Assembly (NCBI GenBank): GCA_001931905.2
Contig: MSJI02000865.1
Location: 1-64,000, forward strand
Direction: 5' to 3'
DNA length: 64,000 bases
Origin: Cladosporium sp. IMV 00045
Taxonomy: Eukaryota; Ascomycota; Dothideomycetes; Cladosporiales; Cladosporiaceae
Shown: piece by piece, positions 56,597 through 64,000 of the stretch
Layout of the letters: the number at the start of each line of letters is the position of its first letter
Position numbering within the stretch: position 1 is the first letter of the stretch
Notes under the pieces: generated by a model
What the model saw: only the letters and a program-made list of their open reading frames with translations
What the model was told of the DNA's origin: nothing
Database searches by the model: none
Made by a program: the position numbers and the translations under genes

Positions 56597-57541
56597 TTAT
56601 AGTTTCACTATTAGTGGTCGATCGGTAGCGTGTAGCCGGTGGAGGAAGCTATTAATATGCACCTGGTTAAACGCGTTGATCCTGTCGTTCAATATAGAAG
56701 CGTGCGCATCGCTTACGATACGCTCGAGGCTTTCACATAAGGCTACCAATACAGGCTCGGAGTCCCGAGTTGGCTGGACCAGAAGTGCGGCAACACTCGG
56801 TGTATGTTGCCCACAGAGGTATAAGGACCATCGTGTGAGCTGGAGCCAAGGCGACACCTCCTTCGTGCTTAAAGTGTCACAAACTACTTCTGCACGCTCG
56901 TGCTCCGCTTGTTCGAGGACGGTAAGATCTTACAGTATAGCCGTAGCGAAAGCATCGGGGCCTGGCTCCGGGCGTTGCGACACCTTACTTTCTTCAGGTT
57001 GCGGCAAGAGAACCACCACGTAGCTAGCATGCTGCCCTGTAGCAAAGAAGCGCTAGCAATATACTGGCTTCCATGCGTTGGCCTGTCTCTGCGTAAGTGC
57101 TTCTTGAGCTGCTTTTGTCCTGGATCCGCCCTTAGTCCCAACTACTTTCCAGCTATGAACATCTCGCCAATGCTTCTTTAATGTCTTCAGACTTCGACAA
57201 CTGAAGACGCACGTGCCAGGCTGGAGCCGACACTGCAAACCATCTGAGAACAGGCGGAGACCTTCGACTGGCCTTTCAACGACTTGTGGCAGTGGGACAG
57301 CGTCACTAAAGCGAGCGAGTGGTAGCCAGCCCCCAAGATCTTCGATTATCGAGCCCCTCTCCCTGCTACTCAAACCGCTGTGGTTCTCTTTGAGATGGTT
57401 CCGGATCCGATCAGACCAGACGGCATAGCAGCAACTTCTACAGACTGCCACATGGTACTCTGGAAGATGCAAGAAGTAGTCTTCTGCTTTAATCATGTTG
57501 GGCGAACTCAGGGGAAGGAAGGCAGGGGACGGGAAAAGCAA
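56597..57541 (-). pseudogene. OrsD/DUF3505-like Cys-His domain, with stops
   Basis: The 5' part of the relic is almost intact. It reads HLPEYHVAVCRSCCYAVWSD then RIRNHLKENHSG, a C2H2-like pair, and later CVFSCRSLKTLKKHWRDVHS, a second C-x-C-H-H set. This matches the domain of OrsD-like fungal proteins. A TAG at 57053-57055 stands where CAG (Gln) is expected (VYC|RFFATGQHAS), after which the frame continues. Further down, SLERIVSDAHASILNDRINA is still readable to 56597. The Cys/His domain may bind nucleic acid or zinc; that is inference. Confidence 0.75.
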
Positions 57542-58169
57542 GCATCACTCAACATAGTGAAAAGATGGTAAGTACTACAGATCCGCACGCGTAACGCGTC
57601 GCTCGCGACAATGTGTTCCGTAGAGATCATGCCACCCATGTCCGAACGCTTGCTGTTTATGGAAACCATGCATGGGTAAGAGCCAGGGTATTGCACTTCA
57701 AGCATGGAACGTGCGAGGCTAGGCCGTGGAATGTGGAAGCGCGGGACGTGCCGTGCAGAGGAACGAGAACTTCAAAAGGCGAAATACATTAGGGAAAGCA
57801 GGCAGACAAAGGCGAATAGCAGGTGAAAGGGTGAAAATGAATGAATTTGGTCCATACAAAGGTCGTACTAGCGGACGTAACGAAGAATTTGAGCGCTGTT
57901 TTGGAGCCGTAGCAAGATATCTGGTTGGTTCAAGGATCGGAACCTTGAATCTTTGCAGCATACTACTTAGGATTGGCTCTTGCCTACAGCTTGGCTCCAG
58001 TCAATGCCTTGGACCGTTTGCGCACCCTTTGTCTCTATCGTCAGCAACCGCAAGCGTTGTTGACGCGCGGATATTAGTCTACAACAATGCCCTGGTCTTA
58101 AGTTTCTTGCTTCTTCGTAATCGCCTGACGAACTGCATGCAGTGTTTACTGTGTTTATCGTAGCCAGCA
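57542..58169. other. Intergenic region upstream of the amylase
   Basis: About 630 bases between the element's 5' end and the amylase start. A plus-strand 145-codon frame (57726-58163) has no coding character. No repeat is seen; it probably holds the amylase promoter. Confidence 0.45.
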
Positions 58170-60207
58170 ATGGCTCACACACTCTCTTTAATATTTCTTT
58201 TTCTGTTTCAATGCCTTTTCGCGCTTTCTCTCGCCGCCAACTCGGACGAATGGCGCTCGCGCTCTATTTATCAAATCGTTACCGACCGATTCGCAAAGGA
58301 CGAAAGCACCGAGGATTGGAAGTGCACCCTTGGATTGGGTCAGCGTTGTGGAGGAACCTGGCGCGGTATCCAAAATCACTTAGACTACGTACAAGATATG
58401 GGCTTCGATGCTATCTGGATCTCGCCTGTGGTCAAACAGCTGTCGAATCGAACTGCCTACGGAGACTCATACGCCGGCTATTGGCAACAGGACTTATACA
58501 CACTAGACGAGGATCTCGGCACCAAGGATGATCTGCAAGGCCTCATCTCTGACGTCCACTCTCGAGGGATGTTAATTATGCTCGACGTCGTTGTGAACCA
58601 CATGGCTTGGGCGGGCGACGACGTCGACTACAGCAAATTGAACCCTTTCAACGACGAGAAGTACTATCATAAGTACTGCCCTATCTCGGACTACTCGAGA
58701 GGCGGAGATGCGATCAAATGCTGGCTTGGGGATCCACACGTTGTGCCTCTCCCAGACCTGCGCACTGAAGATGACGATGTCCGAGACATGTTTGGTGAGC
58801 TTGGGTTCCAACAACTTACATCTCTGATCGTCGGGAAGGGGCTAACACTCTCATAGTATGTCCTACTCTCTCACTCAGTTCCTTGCCAGGACATACATTG
58901 AGAACCCTTACGGAAAATTTGAGCAATGTCAAGACATGGTTTTAGAAGCCTCTGGCAGCCGACGATGTGACTGACTCAACTATTGGATAGGGCACCTGGA
59001 TTTCGGGCATGGTTGCCAATTACAGCATCGATGGGCTGCGCATTGACTCTGCTCTTCATGTCGAGCCCGATTTCTTCACTGGTTTTATGGAGGCTTCTAG
59101 AGTCTTTGGCATTGGTGAAGTTATGACTAAGGCTGCTAAAAGAGCCTGCAAATGGGAAGAGACTATTGGCAGTGTCTTCAATTATGCCAGCTATTATGCA
59201 ATGACTGATGCATTTGCTGGCCCTGGCAAATCCATGGACGGTATAATCAGCGCCATCGACGAAATTTACGAAGGTTGCAACGATCCTACATTATTAGGGA
59301 GTTTCAGTGAGGTAAGCCTTGCTCTTTACCTACTAGAAAGCAATTTTGCAGATCCTGATCTTCGCAGAACCACGATAAAACAAGATTCGCGAGCATCACG
59401 GACGACCTTGCTTTGGCCAAGAATGTTCTCGCATACACCATCCTGAGTGACGGCATCCCTGTTGTCTACCAAGGCCAGGAACAGCACCAAAAGGGTGATG
59501 TGCATGGCTACTCGAACCGCGAGGCTCTTTGGGATTACGGCTACAATACCACCCATCCTCTGTACCTCCACGTGCAAACTCTCAATGCCATCCGACACCA
59601 TGCTATCGAGACATCTTTCGGCTACATCACGTTCAATCACTACCCGATCTATGATAAAGCAGGTGCTATTGCCCTCCGCAAAGGCAACAACGATACGCAA
59701 ATCATCACCGTTTTGACGAACGGCGGTTCAGAAGCTCCTGAGCACGACCTTAACGTGCCTAATACAGGCTTTGCGCCCGACATCTCCGTGACAGACATTA
59801 TCAGCTGCAACAACTTCACTGTAGGGTCCGCTGGTAATGTTACCTTGCAAATGTCGCATGGCGAGCCTCAAGTCCTGTACGCGTCCGACCTCCTCTACGG
59901 CTCTAGTCTTTGCGGCTATCCCGACGAAGCGCCAAAGGAGCTTCCCCAGCCACAGCAGACGACGATGGCTACTGATTTCTCCACCACCATCTCCAGTCAG
60001 GCAACGGTCTACTCCGTCGCGACCACATCACCTCTTCCAGGTCCATTCGAACCGCGCGGGGCTCGCGCTTCTCCTTCACCGCCATCGGGCACCTCGAGTG
60101 ACTCTGATCCCACAAAGACTGGCGAGTCAGGCCTCGTTGCTGCCAACTTGGGGGGTTCGTCGCTGATTATGGTAGCATGCCTGGTTACGGTGATTTGCAG
60201 CCTCTAG
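58170..60207 (+). CDS. GPI-anchored GH13 alpha-amylase, splice/frame problem at intron 1
   Basis: Exons 58170-58794, 58991-59311 and 59368-60207. A signal peptide (MAHTLSLIFLFLFQCLFALS) leads into GH13 regions: DVVVNH (I), GLRIDSALHVE with the nucleophile Asp (II), GIGEVMT with the acid/base Glu (III) and FSENHDKTRF with the third Asp (IV). The start WRSRSIYQIVTDRFA is typical of fungal amylases. The C-terminus has a Ser/Thr/Pro stretch and a hydrophobic tail (GGSSLIMVACLVTVICSL), fitting a GPI anchor. Intron 1 (GTGAGC...GGATAG, 196 nt, with a TGACTGAC branch region) joins DMFG to TWISGMV only if one G is removed. As given, the exons sum to 1786 nt, one too many. Intron 2 is normal. It may hydrolyse starch or remodel wall alpha-glucan. 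Confidence 0.85.
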
Positions 60208-60700
60208 ACCCAACGGAAGTACCATGGCAATCCTTGTTGCGTCGAGGTCAAGCGGCTTACATTTGTCGCAGCACATGACGCTCTTTGCACCTATCTTTTT
60301 TTTTTTTTTTTCTTGCCTCAAATTATTGACCCGCTCTGGTCTATGACGATGGCGGCTTTGCTAACTCCTGCATAACGCAAAACGATACCCTTCTTTCCTC
60401 GGTTTGTCTATATTCTGTCTGTTTCCATGCAACAGGATGCTAGTGCTTCAATAACTTTCCTACATAACGATATCCATCCGCCACATCGAATTGAGGATCA
60501 CGTCTAATATCCGCATCGTATTGCCATGCAAGCACACGTCCGGTCGACAGTGATGGATATGCTGCATCTTCACCACTCATTACCAAAAGCGGGACCTTGA
60601 AGCTTTATGTTCGCAGTTTTGTTGGTTGCTACGTGATATCCACAAGCTTCACACTTGCCTGCTACAGCTTGCCAGCGTGCTGCCAATGTAGCCAAACTCA
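60208..60700. other. Intergenic region downstream of the amylase
   Basis: About 490 bases with a run of 16 T at 60296-60311. Otherwise nothing is recognised; it is probably the 3' UTRs of two converging genes. Confidence 0.5.
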
Positions 60701-61462
60701 TCAATCCTCTGTCTCCAACTTGATACGATTGATCTTCATGACGGTCTCGTAAAGTTCCATGACCGCGGTTGCTGGAAGATCTTCTTTCGTCTTACGCGCG
60801 GTGGCAGCTTGTCCCACAAACATTGGGCAGTCTGGTTGTTGCATGGCCCATGTGGCCCCGTCCGCCTTAGAACAGAACACCCCAGTAGCAATGTACCGCC
60901 AGCTTCTTCAAGCGTTCAAGACACTGTTTGCGGAGCTTGCTTTAGTGAGTCGATGCCATTCAAGCGAATCTGCCATCGCTTCAAGGATCCAGGAGCGTGG
61001 GACGACACCGAAAATCTCAGATTTGTCATCCCCATATAGACAGTGGCCCAGTTTGCATCCCATAGCAATATCGAGCAGGAACCAGTGACTTGACTCTTTA
61101 GCGGGGTCGAGACCAACATGATCGGATTGACGAGGCCCGGTATTCAGGTTGAGTTCGAAACGAGGATGGCGACTGGCGGGGTGCACCGCTTTTCGAGCAT
61201 AGACCACGAACTCGAGTTTGGTGGCCGGACAGGGCAAAGCACTCTGCTTCAAGCGAGAGATTATGGCTTCCTTCTCGTCAGTCGATAGCGAATCTTGTAC
61301 TACCGCTTGCACATCGAGATCGCTGAGGCCAGGTTCATGGGCGTCACAACTAGCCGAACCGAAGAGATAGACGCCCACAAGCTGGTCCTTGAGGCAGTCC
61401 ACAAGACGCTTCACTACTTCATCGAGATAAGATTCCACGTCCGAAGGAAGTCTTACCTCCAT
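60701..61462 (-). pseudogene. AadA-like nucleotidyltransferase-fold protein, interrupted by TGA
   Basis: ATG at 61460-61462 (MEVRLPSDVESYLDE) opens a frame that reaches TGA at 60908-60910. The same frame is then open for 68 more codons to TGA 60701-60703. The Pol-beta-type nucleotidyltransferase motif GSASCDAHEPGLSDLD at about 34-49 gives the G-S...D-x-D metal site. It resembles aminoglycoside adenylyltransferase-like (AadA/DUF4111) proteins, whose C-terminal helical domain contains L-N-A-C-R. Here LNA is followed by the stop, then RSWRYIATGVFCSKADGATW continues that domain. So the TGA probably replaces TGC. Similar fungal proteins are known but their role is not. It could be a pseudogene or a sequence error. 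Confidence 0.68.
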
Positions 61463-61978
61463 TCCAGTCTTTGTCGTCCACGGAAGCTGGTGGGCTGTAG
61501 ATAGGCTACGGGTGAGCTGCACGTGTGCGATAATCACCAGAAGAGGCGGAATGCAGTCAAGCCTGCGAGTTGAGCCGAGAGCGTCAAGGAGCACTTACGT
61601 ATGTAGGGGGCTGTTTCTTTCGTGCAAGAAGAATCGTCTCTAGCCAAAATTTGACAGGAGTGGTTGTACATGTGGTGGAGTGTTATGTCAAAGATGAGTC
61701 AAGAACGTTGTGAAGTGTAGAGCTTGTTTCACTCTCCCCTCCACGCTGCTTTCGAGTCAACGTCAGCGCGCTCGCCATTTGGGTGTTCTCAACTTGATAA
61801 GCCCCACCCGGCCAGAATTCGGCTGTCATCCCAACTGACCGAACGGTTTCGATCTGAGTTATTAATGGGCTCTCACGGCTTGCACATTTCCTCCTCCAGC
61901 TCACTAGGATGATTATCGCAAGACACCTACAGTACAACCCGTGTAGTCTGATGCATCCTGCGCTCCTCAGACCAGCCG
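61463..61978. other. Divergent intergenic region
   Basis: About 500 bases between the nucleotidyltransferase start and the next hypothetical gene. The nucleotidyltransferase frame is open further upstream to 61594 without an ATG. No feature is recognised. Confidence 0.45.
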
Positions 61979-63083
61979 ATGGAGGCAACGCTTGACGTTT
62001 CGCCTCTTCGCATTACGCATGGTAAGTCCACGGCAACGAAACTGCAGTTCTTGAGTCAATAGGGCTGTCCGTCGTGACGCTTGCAGCACTCCGTCTTTGA
62101 CCACGAAAGTCTTGTCCCTCAGATCTCTCATATCCTGATCTTACCACATTCTGCCACGTTGCACTACATTCCTCAATGATGTCGGAGCTTTTCCGAATCA
62201 CAAAGATCTCATTTGTGTCTTAACAGAGTTGTATAATCTACTCGACACACTCGCGGTTGTCCCGCCTGGGGATCTCAAGCTTCCTCTGGACACAGGTATA
62301 CATGCAGCTACAGAGTTCAATGCAGAAGCCGCACGTTCAGTAGGCTTCAGCGCAGAGGCTGTTAAAGTCATGTCCTCGATCCCGTATCTGGAGCACGGTC
62401 TGTATCTACAGCCGCACACATACACAAAATCATTTCTCGGACTTGAGAAATCAAGCTTTCATGAACAGCGTTTCTTAATAAATGGCTTGGACGATTATCT
62501 TGCTCCTGAGTCGACTATACAGCTGACTTCTTCGGACGTTGGCTTTGGCATCGTATATGTTTATGATGCGGAAAGAAGTAAGAAGCCCGATGATCGAATG
62601 GTTCTTTTCTTTACTCTCTCGTCAGACTTGCTAATCACAGATCCAAAAACCATGTTTCCACGGTCTATTATAAACGACCCCCCTGTCGATGACGACGAAA
62701 GAGACCCGAGCGTGAACTACTCTCATGCCAGTGTGGAATCCAAGCCCCCGCGCGAAGCTTTGCAGCCAGTCATCAATAGGTTTCGAAGTCTGCAATACGT
62801 GAATCGGCCGCCTTGGTCGGGCACAGACGACGAATTACTCGTAGAGGAGTCGCACTACTCCCCGGCAGGCGTTGAGAACTCGAAAACGCTTAGAACTCCC
62901 ACAGAGGGTGACAGGAAACGCTTGTTCCTGCGTCGCCGTCTCCAAAATCTCTACCTTCAATGTGGTTGGGATATCGACGCTATAGAGCAACCTACGTTTC
63001 GTCGCGGCGAGTTTCTAGAGAAGAGGAGAGTTTTTTTGAACGGTTTCTTTGGGGTCACGGAATCAGACGGTGGAAGACCCTGA
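61979..63083 (+). CDS. Conserved fungal hypothetical protein
   Basis: Exon 1, 61979-62021 (MEATLDVSPLRITH), ends at G|GTAAGT; exon 2 is 62227-63083 after TTAACAG. The junction restores ITHELYNLLDTLAVVPPG and gives 299 aa. The intron (205 nt) is longer than others here, so the first exon is less certain. The start ELYNLLDTLAVVPPGDLKLP, the middle YLEHGLYLQPHTYT and the later NLYLQCGWDIDAIEQPTFRR are, as I recall them, recurring features of a widespread uncharacterised ascomycete family. I see no membrane helices or known catalytic motif. The family often appears in many copies per genome. Function unknown. Confidence 0.7.
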
Positions 63084-63315
63084 AGCCGTGTATATCACAT
63101 CATGTCTGCTATAAAACCTTCAGGCTCTTACCAGCCGCGGATCTGACAAGATATAAAGCAAGAAAATGTATCTTGGTTTGCGAGACTGTGCCTTTCGCGT
63201 CCATGAGGATGAACACATGCCATCTCATACATCGATAATTCAAGTGCCACAGATCTCACCTACGGGCTTTTAATGACTGCCCATAGCTCGAGTATTGTAC
63301 ATCAAGCGCGCATTC

Positions 63316-64000
63316 TCAAATAGCCTGTTGCTGCAAATCGCTCCATTTCGCTGGACAGGACACCGTCTTCGAATGAACTTTTCGTCCTTTCAGGTTGAGC
63401 TGCTTCCAGTCAAGCGAAGCACAGGTGATAGTGCCCTCGAACCTGTCGCATGTGTTGTTTGCGAACACTAGGTAGCCTGTATGTAGTTCTGCCATTTTTG
63501 ACTCTCCAGCAACGGGTGCACCTGTCGTTCCTTTCCACTTCATCCAGAATTTCGGATTGCGAAAGCTGTTCTTCTCGAAGGCTCGTGCTCGATGATTCAA
63601 CTTTTCGTCTTGCACTTCTAGGGCGCTAAGCTCGTATTTCTGGTCGTCTGTGTCCTCTTGGTGAAGTTCCCGGCTTTCTGCACTGTCATCTCCAGTATCG
63701 TCGTTGTCTTCCTCAAGCTCAGCGATGATCTCTGCAATCTGCTTTCGGCTTCCGGCAAGCACGAACATGCCTCTCAACTGTTCAAAATCGAAGGTTCCTA
63801 GGAGGCCTGTCTCTCCCTCAGTCAACTCGTGGATTTCGAAAGCATGGCGGGATGCTGGATTTCCTGCGCCCAGTGAGACCTCATATCGTCCTAACGCCGC
63901 CAGAGGGTTGAACTGTTTGGAAGGCCCGCCGCTTCGACCAGACTTGGCTTTTGACTTCCCATGTGCAAAGCGACGAAACTGGAATGCTGAAATTAATGGG
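63316..64000 (-). CDS. Conserved fungal hypothetical protein, C-terminal part
   Basis: A minus-strand frame open from the right edge to TGA/TAG at 63316-63318; the 5' part lies outside the window. It is about 228 residues. The start of the visible part has FQFRRFAHGKSKAKSGRSGG, then NPLAALGRYEVSLG, then IHELTEGETGLLGTFDF. The middle is very acidic (ELEEDNDDTGDDSAESRELH), and the last 80 residues include a Lys/Trp-rich block (FWMKWKG) and two Cys. I recognise no domain with certainty. The beta-strand-rich start may be a small beta-barrel. Function unknown. Confidence 0.62.
   Translation of the reverse strand, partial: PLISAFQFRRFAHGKSKAKSGRSGGPSKQFNPLAALGRYEVSLGAGNPASRHAFEIHELTEGETGLLGTFDFEQLRGMFVLAGSRKQIAEIIAELEEDNDDTGDDSAESRELHQEDTDDQKYELSALEVQDEKLNHRARAFEKNSFRNPKFWMKWKGTTGAPVAGESKMAELHTGYLVFANNTCDRFEGTITCASLDWKQLNLKGRKVHSKTVSCPAKWSDLQQQAI

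Larger units (their letters stand above)
51191..57541 (-). mobile_element. Mutated OrsD(DUF3505)-RecQ helicase element
   Basis: A 6.4-kb minus-strand relic. Its 5' end (57541 downwards) encodes an OrsD/DUF3505-like Cys/His domain, and its 3' end (52113-51191) a RecQ-like helicase. Between them lies about 4.5 kb littered with TAA/TAG and low in CA/TG, as after RIP. This domain order is found in large fungal proteins related to telomere-linked RecQ helicases, which often sit in subtelomeres or mobile regions. I see no terminal repeats or target duplication, so the true ends are unknown. It is not expected to be functional. Confidence 0.72.

Noticed and set aside
57726..58163. A 145-codon frame before the amylase
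   Set aside because: Composition is random-like, and it lies in the probable amylase promoter.
58795..58990. A mid-exon (38 nt) to rescue the amylase frame
   Set aside because: It would insert about 13 residues between DMFG and TWISGMV, where family members have none; a one-base error is simpler.

Overview
The window looks like nuclear DNA of a filamentous ascomycete fungus. Genes are split by short GT-AG introns (about 48-65 nt, often with a CTAAC/CTGAC-like branch point). There are fungal-specific families: Zn2Cys6 regulators, a patatin-NACHT receptor, a CE16 esterase with a CBM1, GPI-anchored secreted proteins and an OrsD/RecQ-type element. Two transposon relics carry CpA-to-TpA damage of the kind left by repeat-induced point mutation (RIP). 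I cannot name the species. The gene content would suit a plant-associated or saprobic Dothideomycete-like fungus, but that is inference.

Layout. 0-4.6 kb: the tail of an AstE/AspA-type zinc hydrolase, a DHA1-type MFS exporter and a SAM methyltransferase. 4.6-6.9 kb: non-coding, with direct repeats. 6.9-10.4 kb: a divergent proteostasis pair, proteasome ATPase RPT1 and chaperonin subunit CCT4, sharing about 500 bp of promoter. 11.8-24.1 kb: a low-complexity hypothetical protein, a MetE-like protein, a fungal transcription-factor-like gene with an in-frame stop, a disordered basic protein and AMP deaminase. 25.3-29.4 kb: a patatin-NACHT NLR-type gene on the minus strand, which I reconstructed from several open frames. 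30.7-38.5 kb: threonine aldolase, a GPI-anchored Cys-rich secreted protein, SDH1 and a zinc alcohol/butanediol dehydrogenase.

39.1-61.5 kb is an accessory, repeat-rich stretch. It holds a sugar transporter with a C-terminal frameshift, a complete but RIP-inactivated Tc1/mariner-pogo element (TA duplication and terminal inverted repeats intact), a divergent Zn2Cys6 regulator/Baeyer-Villiger monooxygenase pair, and a CBM1-CE16 acetylesterase. Next come a telomere-repeat-containing hairpin, a 20-N assembly gap, a conserved fungal gene with ATP-grasp-like signatures and a 6.4-kb mutated OrsD(DUF3505)-RecQ helicase relic. It ends with a GPI-anchored alpha-amylase that needs a 1-base correction and a nucleotidyltransferase interrupted by TGA. 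The window closes with two conserved fungal hypothetical genes.

How the genes fit together. RPT1/CCT4, SDH1, AMD1 and GLY1-type genes are core metabolism and proteostasis. The 37-61 kb block is catabolic and secretory: polyol/alcohol oxidation, sugar uptake, hemicellulose deacetylation, starch or alpha-glucan processing and ketone oxidation. Transposon relics lie inside that block, and three of the four single-site gene disruptions I saw lie in it too. Exon coordinates in the entries come from my own reading of splice sites and frame continuity; no transcript data were available.
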